64,000 bases of DNA from Utricularia gibba (taxonomy: Eukaryota > Streptophyta > Magnoliopsida > Lamiales > Lentibulariaceae), in the NCBI GenBank assembly GCA_002189035.1, contig NEEC01000007.1, positions 2,356,001 through 2,420,000 of the forward strand. The letters run 5' to 3'. Shown here in pieces: positions 48,390-59,404 of the stretch. The first letter of the stretch is position 1; every line of letters begins with the position of its first letter. The notes beneath the pieces were generated by a model. The model was not told the origin of the DNA. It ran no database searches and saw only the letters and a list, made by a program, of their open reading frames with translations. Position numbers and translations under genes: made by a program.

Positions 48390-48407
48390 TGCGGATCGCT
48401 GACGTGG
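48390..48407 (-). promoter_or_regulatory. Type I histone promoter element (hexamer plus reversed octamer)
   Basis: On the minus strand the sequence reads CCACGTCAGCGATCCGCA. It matches the plant type I element CCACGTCANCGATCCGCG at 17 of 18 positions. This combines the ACGTCA hexamer, bound by bZIP factors, with a reversed histone octamer, and drives S-phase and meristem expression of plant H3 and H4 genes. It lies about 165 bases upstream of the TATA box. Confidence 0.8.
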
Positions 48408-48582
48408 ATAAGATCCTAATTATTTTTTAGGGATCCGAATTGGTTCGAATTTTCTATTTATCATATTCTTTAAAATGTATATTTTTTATTATATCGAGAA
48501 ATTTTATATTAATTAATAAAATAAAATATATTATTAACGGAATAATTAAATCTTGTTTTTGTAGGAGCGTCTAACACACGCG

Positions 48583-51138
48583 CTAATGGGATGGAAAGTA
48601 CTTGGAAAGCCCACAAGGTAAAGAGTAGAACTCTTCACTTCTGGGATCTTTATCGAAGTACTTGAACTTGGACCACCAATGGCGCCCACTGTCTTCCCTA
48701 CTGTCCGAGTGTTTTCGCCCTAATGTCAGATCCAGAAGCATCGCAACCGCCGCCGCCACCGTCGCCGGCGACGTGAAGATCACCATCATCGTCTCATTGA
48801 ACTGCAAGACGCGGGCCGCCTCCGTTTAAGCACACTCCTGTCATCTGATTTCTGAAAGCAATGAAGGATAAGGGGATGGAATTCTGTACCCATCGGGAGT
48901 GCGTGTGGACGGGGCCGTGGCCGGATGTGATCGCGTATTCGTTGAAGTACCGCGGAATGGACAGCCCCAAGAAGGAGGAGAACCCGAGAATGAACAGCGT
49001 TCTGTAGCTGTTGAGATTGCAGTACTGAAGCAGGCCAAGTCCAGAAGAAGCTGCCATTGTTGCAAATGATGGGCCTGTTATTAGTACACCCTCGTCTGAA
49101 AAGAGAGTGAAAATGGACTTACACATGAAGGCGAAGAGGACGCAGTACAGAGCTCCGACGATCGGAAGTGGGATGGAAGCAACGATGGCTCCAAACTTGC
49201 CTGTTTTATTACAGGAAACACCCATTAATCTTATGAAGGGAAAGACGAGATCAGCATTGGGAATGGCGAACTGAACCAAGTATTGAAAAGAAGATCATGA
49301 AAACTGCTGATATTTGGACGACCCTTCTGCTTCCGACTCTCGTGAGAGCCAGCAGTCCCACGTTTTCACTGCATCAGACGAGGAAGAAGAATGAAATTCC
49401 ATGGAGAAGGACGGATGCATCAGAAAAAATGAGGGCTACTCAAGATTACACTGATGCGGTTGATCCAACCCCTGTTCCGTATAAACCGTCGAGGAAAATC
49501 CCAAATCCCTGCCACACAGTAAAGCTCGTCAAGTTAGAGCTATTCCAGACTCGGGCTAAGGATTGATGATGTACCAGCCAGGCGATGCCTCGACTGAGAA
49601 CTGAAGCTGGTGGGTGCGTGCAGCCTCCATATCTAGATGCAGCAATGAACGCCCCAGTTGACTGTAATGAAGCAAATTAAGAAGATGACTGACTCCATGT
49701 TTTGCAGAGGCAAATGCAAATGGCTGCGTTGTAAACCTCGATCATGGCGACAAAAGCGGTGGCTAGCATGACAAACACCTCACCGCCATAGACCTGAGGC
49801 TTGCCCCATTGGATTGGATATGGAATGCTGATCCTGTAGTTTGATCACATAAGCAAAAGAACGTTCTTTTTCTAAGGATACTTCTTGAAGCATACCATGA
49901 TGCTCCGCCCACTAGCCCAGAGCGATCGACGCGGCAACTCAACTGAGTTTTCAATGGCCTGTCTCTGTAAGCTCCGACTGCTGTAAGAAGAGCAGCGAAA
50001 GCCCAGACTATCCCCATAGATAGTAGCACAGCGAAACGATCGTAAGCTGGACGATCGGATCCCCACATGTGAGGAATGTACTGCATAATATATCATCTGT
50101 TGGCAGAAAGCATCAAAGAGTAGAGTAATGCGCGATATTTAGGATCAAAAACACTTGCCATGGCGAAGAAAACAAGCAGAATCAGCTCAGGAAGTCCAAT
50201 CTCCACGCACTCGGCGAGCTGTAAGCAAAGATCAAAGTTTTCCATTGGTCTCTTCAAGAACGTCAGTAAGAATAGGACAATGGAGCTTCTATACCAGAGG
50301 AAAACCGTTTTCATAGAGGCCTAGACCAACAAGAGTCACCAGAGGTGCAGCAGAAAGAGGACTCAAAAACCTAACCACAATTCTCCAAATGCCCAGAAAT
50401 CCAAGCAGCATCGGTAATGCAGAGGCGATCAACATGGCCCCTTGTATCATCCTCATTGTACAGAGAAACCTCTGAAGACAACCCACAAACTTTGTAACGA
50501 AATGAAGTCAAGAAGATGACGAGGTAAAGTGGAAAGTTACCTCCCTGGAATCGAGAAAGACTAGATATTTCTGGGCCAATACGATGTAAAAAACCGGAAC
50601 TATGAACCTGTATGATGCGCCTATCACAACAGGGAGGCGAGTACCGAACCATGTCTGCAGTAACGTGTTTATTCCAGAAACGAATAGCAGCGTTTGTATA
50701 ACTTGTGCCTTTTCAACCTGTTTGTGTTTGAATCTACGCATTTCACTTACAACCCTGACACAAAATCAATCCTTGATTCTAAATGGGTGTTCATTGGGAA
50801 CTAACATGTCCACCTCCCATATAAGGAACGATTATAGTGGGAATGATGACTGTTGTTCCAAGCATCACCAGATAGTGCTGAAATCCCAAAACCGCTGCTT
50901 CAACTACAACAAATAAATAAATATACATCATTACCGACACCATTTTACCAAAGAAAAAAGCTAGTTCATATGTTTTGTGCAAGAAGAAACTTCAGAAAAA
51001 ATAAGCTTGAATTAGAAATGAGGAGGCTGAGGAGTAAGACAAACTCCATGAAGGGTTGCTGTTGGCGCAGTAATCCACACAGCGGAGCTGCTCCTCCACA
51101 GGGTGAGGCTCCAATTCCTCCTCCTTCTTCTTCGTCAT
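48583..51138 (-). CDS. NAT: Nucleobase-ascorbate transporter (NAT/NCS2 family)
   Basis: Thirteen exons on the minus strand: 51045-51138, 50806-50903, 50541-50717, 50295-50471, 50159-50218, 49896-50080, 49737-49833, 49575-49661, 49450-49508, 49277-49368, 49123-49200, 48890-49050 and 48583-48801. They join in frame to 527 residues, normal for plant NATs. The protein has PHPVEEQL at the N-terminus, GFQHYLVMLGTTVIIP in the first membrane segment, then FGTRLPVVIGASY, the NAT signature region SVENVGLLALTRVGSRRVVQIS and the C-terminal RSEEFYSLP tail. About 12-14 membrane helices are expected. NATs are proton-coupled carriers of uracil, xanthine and other purines. The closest Arabidopsis group is probably NAT1-4. 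Intron 5 uses a GC donor (ATG|GCAAGT). Confidence 0.91.
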
Positions 51139-52576
51139 AGTCGCCTCTGCTCACAACAAGAAAAGGGAGTGACGAAAGAATCAACCATGTTAACTGCACA
51201 TTGAAATACACATATATAGAGAATGATTACCTTCTGAAATAAACAGTGCATCACGTAATGTATAGTTGAAGTTGTTGGCTCACTCTATACTCTTTCTTTA
51301 TCTCGTTTAAAGGCGTGGGGTTTGGTGAAGTTAGAAACTTTGAGAAGGGTAAGCTCAAAGGGGTTGTGTGTTGTGAGAGTTGATCATCTGATCGCACCAG
51401 ACTCACCTAAAATGCCAATGTTCACTCAACATGGAAGAAGACAATGTGGCTGTCTTTGTTGCTGAAATCTACATAGAAAAAAAAAAAGAAATTTTATTTT
51501 ATTTTTTCCTAGTTAAAAAATTTTCATACACATTATCAGAATGAATTTTCTGAAAATAAATTGGTGCTCAATAACTTTAAAAAAGACTAATAAACTTGAT
51601 TTCTAATTTTTCGAAATCTTGAAAAATAAATTTAAAGAGATAAATTGAAATTGACAAAAAAAAATTATTGAAAAAACTTTTTATAATCAAAATTAAAATT
51701 AAGAATAATTTAAATAATTCATTTTACATTATTGAAAATAAGAATTTTACATTTTAATTCTAAAAAATGTGAAACAATTATATTGTAAAAAATTATTATA
51801 TTAAATTAAATACGTTTTAAGTAAATTTCTAAAGTTTAGATATATTTAATTGGTAAAATCATATTTACTACATATATTCGATATAATTAAAACAAACTTC
51901 AATCTTGGGAAAAAAATTTCATAATCAATAGTGACAAATAGTTAAAAATAGAAACTATATCGCAACACTTCTAAAAAAGGAATGAAGTGAAGTAAATCAA
52001 CTGGAAACTCATAGAAACCCTAATCGGGATGGTGTTTGTGGTAGATTGGATATAATTGGGGTTATGGGCTGATCACGGCGTCGTTTTGTCTGTTTTCAGA
52101 TCAAGAGTATGTCCAGAGTCCACGTGGATGACAAAGAGCCAGCCTGAGGTATGAAAGCCGAGGTTCATTTCTGACGTTGGAATAACTTCCTGGTATCAGA
52201 TCTTCGGCCTTGGGAGAAATCAGTTGGTAAACTTTTTCAACTGAATTTTCCATTTTTCCTGATTCAATCGCCGATTTGAGCGTGTATTCCACTTGACTTT
52301 AGGCGTTTTGCCTCTCTGGACGTGTGGGGGATTAGGGTTAGGGGTTCGTCTTTCGCAGTTGCAGGATCCTCACTCGATTTCAAGGATACGGATCTGGTAT
52401 GGTTTCTGATCTTTGTTCATTAATCTTTTGATTTTTTTTTGGAATCGACAGCGTTTTGTCCGCTATTTGTTTTGTACGGGAATTGAGCTCTGTAATTATT
52501 TGTCATGTCAATTGATTGCGAAATGCATGGATCTTTATGGTGCAGGCGGTCTTTTGTTGGTTATATGTGATTGCTG
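51139..52576. other. Divergent spacer, NAT to TRB gene
   Basis: Very A+T-rich between 51480 and 51990. Bases 52030-52576 are balanced and probably hold the TRB promoter and 5' leader; GTGCAG at about 52541-52546 looks like the acceptor of a leader intron. Confidence 0.55.
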
Positions 52577-54490
52577 ATGGGGCACCCAAACAGAAGTGGA
52601 CTCCGGAGGAAGAAGCGGCGTTGAAAGCTGGAGTCCTTAAGCATGGACCTGGGAAATGGCGGACAATTCTCAAAGATCCGCAATTTAGTGGAGTGCTGTA
52701 TCTGCGTTCTAATGTTGATCTGAAGGTAGAAACTTTGAAAAGTTGGTGATGTTCTAGTTTTGATTTACCATTGTTTTAATCGTGCATTATTTAGGACAAA
52801 TGGAGGAACATGAGTGTAATGGCAAATGGATGGGGTTCACGAGAGAGGGCGAGGCTAGCATTGAAGAGGATGCATCGAGCCCCTAAGCAGGGTGAGAGCT
52901 CTGCAGCCGTATCAGCTGTAAGCCAAAGTGATGATGAATTGATTGATACGCGGACACATGGTTCTTCAGGTGGTTCTCCACCTACTGATGTTCCCAAAAG
53001 GTCCATCATGAGGTTAGATACTTCATGTGGGCTCTGTTTTGTTATGTTGCTGTTAATGAAAAATTGCTAAAATCACATGAAAATGTGCTTTTCAAATATG
53101 AAAAGTATGGCCCCGTTTTTTGGTTTGCCTTTTGTTTTGTGTGCGATTTGGGGTTGTGTTTTGACAAGAACAAACCTGGACTTGCTTGGTAATAAGTGGT
53201 TAAACATGGAACTCCTTGAGTGAGCGACTGTTGATGGTTTTGTCCTTTTTGATAGACTGGATAATCTCATAATGGAGGCTATTAACAACTTAAGGGAGCC
53301 TGGCGGTTCTAACAAGGCATCCATAGCTGCATATATTGAGGTTACTTTACTTCATTTTTGTTCAGAAACATGGGAAGTGGTATTACCAGATGCTGCCATT
53401 GTCTTCCTCTAATAGCGTAGATTTGGAAGGCTTGCTTTATTTTTTACTTTTCTATTCAATAAGCAACATCCAGACTTTGAATCTTCAAGTTAGAGAACAC
53501 CCAGAGCATTCAGTAAAAAACTCGTATCCGGATGCACGTTTCTATTCCATTGGGTTTGTTTTTAGTGCACACTTGGCATTCACAGTTTTAACAATTTACA
53601 TGAAAGTATTTTTTCCTTCTAAACGAATATGGTTTTTTAGTATCTGCCTTTGGTTTCACAGCTCTCCCTGTTGCACAGGATCAATACTGGGCTCCTCCAA
53701 ATTTTAAGAGAATATTATCTGCAAAACTGAGACACCTGTCTTTGACTGGGAAACTTGTAAAGGTTTTCTTATCCCCATATTTCATAGTATACATTCAGCT
53801 GAATTTGAACCTCAGAGGCTAAAATTTGGGTGCCCTTTTATTTATTATTTTGTAGATGAAGCGCAAGTATAAAATTTCTGCAACCTACGTATCATCTGAC
53901 AGAAGAAGGAATCCTTCAATTCCTTTGGAAGGGAAACAAAGGACCTCTCAAAAAATTGCTTCTGTTGATGACGATAGCTTTGTCACAAGCACCCAGCTTG
54001 ATCTAGAGTTGGCCAAAATGAGAACCATGACTCCAGAGGAAGCTGCAGCAGCTGCAGCACAGGCTGTCGCTGAAGCGGAAGCTGCCATTGCTGAAGCTGA
54101 AGAGGCTGCTCGAGAGGCTGAAGCAGCAGAAGCGGAAGCTGAAGCAGCACAGGCTTTTGCAGAAGCAGCCCTAAAGACTCTGAAAACCAAGAGCTACTCT
54201 AAAACAGTAAGCCCTTGCTGACTTTATTCTTTGCTATTCATCAATACATTCGTTTTTCTCCTAGATTTATGTGAGAAACTGAATGAAGTGCCTAATGCTC
54301 ATCAGTATAATGCATCACTGGAGCGGTCGTTCATGATTATAACATGATCGTGGATCATCTTAGCTTCGAACTCCGATTTCACATGTGTCACATTAGGACG
54401 TATTTACCTGTACATATTCATCCTACTACTACATGCTTAATTCTTTCATCTGTCTTCTCCCTGCAGACTTCTCCAATGATCCATGCATAG
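52577..54490 (+). CDS. TRB: Telomere repeat-binding factor (TRB, single-MYB-histone family); start codon out of frame
   Basis: TRB proteins bind telomeric repeats and telo-box promoters and recruit Polycomb or demethylase complexes. Exons 52577-52725, 52795-53012, 53256-53340, 53679-53762, 53856-54206 and 54467-54490. Order: N-terminal MYB domain ([19 protein letters not shown], then [12 protein letters not shown]), a linker, a central H1/H5-like GH1 domain ([15 protein letters not shown] through [14 protein letters not shown]), then a long Ala/Glu coiled coil (54001-54180). The family start is MGAPKQKWT. Here the ATG at 52577 is followed by only four G, putting GAPKQKWT one base out of frame. 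The exons sum to 911 bases, one short of 304 codons. An alternative in-frame ATG further upstream would give an unusual N-terminus and lies before a likely splice acceptor. I favour a missing G in the assembly. Confidence 0.86.
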
Positions 54491-55577
54491 CAGCCAGCAC
54501 GCACTGTGGATGTAAATAGACCAGACATGGAGCATAAAGTGAAGCCTTGTCAGTGGAGTTTCCATTTAAAATCTACAGTTTGTACGTATGCTTATGTGAT
54601 GTTCTGCAGTGAGAAGTGAATCAAACAAACCTCAGTCCTCTAGAAGAAATTGATTGTACTGACACTAGGATATTGGATCTCGTCCGGTTCATGAAGGAAT
54701 GCATTTATTTGTTAACAAAAGACATCGGCAATCTAACAAGACGCAGCAAGCATGACAAGCCTAAATATGCCATCTTGTATCTCTCGAAAACCAGACAATC
54801 TTTGGATTCATCGGCCTCCCCTGCCGACTTCCCAACAAAATATCTTTCATTCTTCCACCTTCTTGTGAACACAACACAAGATGCTGATTGCAGGATGTTA
54901 GTAAATCTTTATCCCTTGGGAAGTCATTGAAACTTGGGCTGCTTTTATCTGATGATAACTAACACACGTGCGTTCATCTTCTTGAAGCAGACCATCACCG
55001 TTTCTTACAGACAAAAGCAAGAAAGAGAAAGATGCATGGTTGGTTCATGTTGACTATGGATATCGACTGAACAGTAACCATCGTCTCTGTCATTTTCTGA
55101 GCTTTTGTATCAGTGACTCAAGAGACGCTGTGTATTGGATCCCAAAAAGAGATCACAGGCAGAACTCCATTTAATAGACATAGTATTCTTTAGCAGGTTG
55201 TTTGTTACCTCAACAGGGATTGAGGTGGTGCAGCGGCGTGCTCATTTTGTATCCTGATGTAACTGTTTGAAGCATGGGATGAATGTACTTGCAAATAAGT
55301 CTACAAAGATGACGTCTCTGATTCACATCCATACAACAGCACGCTTGCCTACGACAGTCACACATGAGAGCTTGCTATGACATGGAACTTGGAAGCAAAA
55401 AGCCAACACCTGCAAATTAACATAATGCTGTAGATCAAGACATTGCCTCTAGACTTCTTAAATCTGAACTCATTCACTTACACCGGAAGTCTTGAACAAC
55501 AAAACTCAGATTAGCCGTATTCGACAGAGTAGAGAGCGCAAAGAATGTGCATTTCAAGTCATCTTTGTATTGCTTTA
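54491..55577. other. Convergent spacer, TRB to ERV1
   Basis: About 1.1 kb of balanced sequence between two convergent genes. It probably contains both 3' untranslated regions. The 104-codon plus-strand frame at 54616-54930 starts with GTG and matches nothing I know. Confidence 0.5.
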
Positions 55578-56778
55578 TCACGGCCTAAGTCCCAAACTCA
55601 TTGAGTTCCCTTGCAAATCGCACGCCCTGTTCTCACACTCCAACTTTCCCCACCGTGCATCGACTCGTTCACAAGGGAATACGAGCTTTCCGAGGCTGCA
55701 CCAACAATATAGACAGACTCAATGTAAATCAGGCATCACAAGATCATTCTTGTTTCTAAGATTTCTCAGACTGAGACCCTTTATTCCCGCTCCAGTTCCT
55801 AAACATATGGGATGGTTCAGAAGAGATTTCGTTGGGTAAGAAGTGCGTTATACCTTCTATTGACAACATTATGTATATGACACATCCATTGAGAAAAATC
55901 ATCATGGGAAGCTGCCTGCACAGGATTTGCTCTGCAGATGATTGGTGATATGAAAACAAAGTTAGCATATCAGTGATTGGATGGGAAGCTATTGAAATAT
56001 AGGACACCTTAGAACATCTTTAAAATGATCAGCACATTCCTGGCAAGGATACATGCGAGATAATATTGCCATCTGCATCAGAAAACCACGGAATGGTATT
56101 TATTTTTGGTAGAAACTGGTGAACGAAACGAAACAAGAATGGACTTATTCCACCACTAAGAACGAAGTAGGAATCAGCATACCAATTCTTTGACATCCCT
56201 CTTCTGCTGCCTTGTTGGCTTGTCTGGATACTAGAAAGGATAAATTGGCGAATCAGCACAAATATTCCCTAACACTACTCCCACTCCTCACAAAATACAC
56301 AAGAGACAGAAGCTTATTGCCTGCAATTATAGAGTAAACAACATAGAGAAATAACCTGGGCAGCTAGAGTGTGAAGGAAAATCCAAGTCGCTCTCCCAAG
56401 TTCCTCTTTCGTTATTGGGCCCGAAGTCTTAAGCCATCAAAACAACGCATAATATTATCATCAGTTTGAATTCAAAACAAAGCATGAATTATGCTGCAAA
56501 TAAGTAAGAACAAGGGAACCGCAAGAGCCACCCAAACAACAAAAAAAACGATTCAAGAAATACGAAATTGGCACCTTTTCTACGACGTCGGCAGGCCGTA
56601 AAGCATAAGCGGCGTCAGCAGGTAGAGGAGATACAAGGTTTTTCCGCTTAGGAGGTGAGGGATTCCTCAAGCCTGGAGTTTGAGAGGGGCGGAGGAGTAG
56701 CCGGGAGAGATGGGATTGTACTGTCTCTGAAACTACAGCGAAGGCTTGGAACAAATGCTGAAGCGGATTTTCAGACAT
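55578..56778 (-). CDS. ERV1: FAD-linked sulfhydryl oxidase ERV1 (mitochondrial intermembrane space)
   Basis: Exons 56575-56778, 56356-56427, 56183-56230, 56008-56072, 55854-55931 and 55578-55695 join in frame to 194 residues. The ERV/ALR core is complete: GPITKEELGRATWIFLHTLAAQ, PTRQQKRDVKEL, the redox CxxC at Cys118-Cys121 (YPCQEC), the FAD-binding CHIHNVVNRSLGK, and RVDARWG. The C-terminal CX4C pair (CENRAC) is the plant-type shuttle, replacing the N-terminal shuttle of yeast Erv1. ERV1 reoxidises MIA40 during oxidative folding of imported proteins. I use the ATG at 56778 (MSENPLQH), though one upstream at 56829 is in the same frame. Confidence 0.93.
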
Positions 56779-57713
56779 TCTGCTCACGCAAACTGCGAGA
56801 CGCTCCGTCGTCAGTCCAGCGGGTTGCATTATGACTACAAAAAGGCCTAACCGACTCAACATTTCCAGGCTCGTAAGAAAAAAAGTTGGGCTTCAGGCCC
56901 ATAAGCAACGAATAAAACAGTTTGGAAAGGGAAATGTTTATAATTTACAAAATTTATCGATAAAAAATATATAATATATTATGAACACGATAATATATTG
57001 TGATACAAAATTTCACAATTTTACATTCTTTGTTTTTGAAAAAAATTATTGTATAAGATTAATAAAGTTTCTATATTTAAACACATTTGACCATTGAGTA
57101 TTTAACCTTTTTAAATGTAATTTTGGCTTTACCCTCATCAATTAGAGTATCTTTATCTATTTTAAAAAATGTTGATGTGACATTTCTAGAAATAAGGTAA
57201 AGATTTCCGAAAATTGGTAAACGTGAATTTTCTTTTTTAATGAAACTAAAATAAGTATATATAGTTTACTTATCGAAACGGCTTAAAAATAAGGTAATTT
57301 TAAATTATTCTAATATTATTATTTTATAAATTAAATATAAATGTAAATAAAATTCAATAAATCAATTTATGAAAATGTCATATCAGCATTTCTAAAAATT
57401 GGTAAATATGATCTTATACTTAATTTCATCACATTACAGTGAAATTTATGGCCACGGCGGTCGGCCGGCGTGGTAGGAACTACCACACCAACCAGGAGGG
57501 GGTTGCCGGGCCAAGCTTTTAAAGATCAATTCGAACTTGTCAAGGATGTATTCTCAAGTTTTTTCGTACTTCTAATTTTACCCTCTTTTCTGGAACACCG
57601 GCGCCGGTGTCGTGTCGTATTCCTACGGCTACGGCTCTCAGAAAAAGGAGTTATCCTGAGGGTTGTTGGGGGTTAATCTTGAAGGGAAAAAAAAATCATT
57701 TTATCTAGGGTGA
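56779..57713. other. Divergent spacer, ERV1 to UGT
   Basis: A+T-rich between 56930 and 57430, then balanced sequence leading into the UGT. No gene is supported. Confidence 0.55.
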
Positions 57714-59155
57714 ATGGCTCCGGTGAAGATTTCCGGCGGCGGAGTCACGGCGGGCCACGCGGTGGCGCTGCCTTACCCGGGCGCGGCCACATCAACGCAA
57801 TGATGAACCTTTGCAAACTACTCACCGATTCCGATCCCGGACTTGCTATCACCTTCGTGGTCACAGAAGAGTGGCTCACCTTACTCGGCTCCGCCAATAA
57901 ACCCGCCGCCGTTCGTTTCGCCACTATACCAAACGTGCTACCCTCGGAGGCTAATCGCGGCTCCGACATGGTTAGCTTTGTCGGTGCCGCTTTGACGAAG
58001 ATGGAGGACCCTTTTGAGCGGCTGCTGGAGAATGAGAATAACGGTCCTGTTCACATTATCATCGCAGATACATTTCTGAGCTGGGCGGCTGACGTCGGAA
58101 ACAGGAGGAACATTCCGGTGGCATCATTTTGGCCGATGCCGGCCTCAGTTTTCTCCATCTTGCACCACATCTGCAGCAGAATTGATCAGGATCCCCCATT
58201 CGAACCATCTGGTGAGCCCAAATATCTTTCAAACCGTTCAAATTAATTTTGAAGAGTAAATTCCTATCTGTTGAACAGAATCAGGAGAAAAGCGAATTGA
58301 TTGGATTCCTGGGGTTTCTTCAATTCGTTTGGATGATTTGCCGTCGACAATTCGTATGGAGAATCAATCATTGTTTCGTTTCATTAGAGGCATCTTCTCG
58401 AAAGTTTCCAGGTACCGGTATCTGTTGCTGTCCAGCATCTATGAAGTAGAATCCAAAGTAATGGAAGCTCTGACTCTCCCAATGCCAATATACACCGTCG
58501 GCCCAATGATTCCATACTTGAATCTTGAAGAAGCAACTAGTTTCACTTCTTCCGATCAACCAAGCTACGTCAAATGGCTCACTTCTCAGCCTCAGAAATC
58601 TGTTCTATACGTCGCATTTGGAAGCTTTCTCCCGGTTGCAAGTACCCAGATGGACGAAATTGCCGATGGGCTCCGTCAGAGTGGCGCTAGGTTCTTGTGG
58701 GTGGCGCGTGGGGAGGCTGAGAGACTGCAGGAAAAATGTGGGAGATGGGGAAAGTTGTGCGGTGGTGTGAGCAGTTGAAGGTCCTCTGCCACCCTTCCGT
58801 TGGGGGGTTTTGGTCACACTGCGGCTGGAACTCCACAACGGAAGCTATTGTTGCTGGTGTTCCGGTGATCGCTATGCCCTTGATGATGGACCAATTGACA
58901 ATCAGGAAGCACATTGTGGAGGACTGGAAGATCGGAGTGGATGCAAGGGGAGGAGCGCCGGCAGGGGAGCTGTTAAAGAGCAGTCAGGTTGCAGAGCTCG
59001 TGAAGGACTTTATGGATATGGAGCGTGAGGAGCGGAAGGAGATGACGAAGAGGTCATCGGAGCTCCGGGCGGCGGCAATGGCAGCCGTTTCTGATGGAGG
59101 GTCTTCAAGGGCAAATCTCACTGCTTTTCTAGCATCTTTGACTGGTTCTTGCTAG
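57714..59155 (+). CDS. UGT87: UDP-glycosyltransferase, UGT87-like (GT1 family); two single-base frame breaks
   Basis: Family 1 UGTs transfer sugar from UDP-sugars to small molecules such as flavonoids, hormones and terpenoids. Two exons, 57714-58211 and 58279-59155. The N-terminal acceptor domain has PYPGRGHINAMMNLCKLL, and the PSPG box runs from WCEQLKVLCHPSVGGFWSH through HCGWNSTTEA to MDQ at the end. The layout fits UGT87A. Two breaks are visible: at GGG 57779-57781 (expected GGGG within PYPGRGH), which would cause a stop at 57801, and at GGG 58740-58742 (expected GGGG before the EMGKVVRWC block). With both bases the exons total 1377 bases, or 458 residues, normal for the group. No other damage is seen, so I treat it as a probably functional gene with two assembly deletions. 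Confidence 0.86.
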
Positions 59156-59404
59156 ATAACTTGCTCGAACACTGTTCCTTGTTTCCCTGTGTTCTAGAAT
59201 AAAGTGAGAATGATTTCCTAATGTTGATGATCCAATAGAAATTACTCAATACATCAAATAGGGATGAATGCTTTGCAGTTTGCTGATGACTCTGATCCAT
59301 GCATGGGAAATGGAACTTCGTTTATTCAAGACAAGGAAGAATGTTGTATGATATACAGGTTCTGGTGGTTGCTACAAACAAGTGGAGTCTAACGGAGAAC
59401 CAAT

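Noticed and set aside
54616..54930. 104-codon plus-strand frame after TRB
   Set aside because: Starts at GTG, no known domain, lies in a convergent 3' region.
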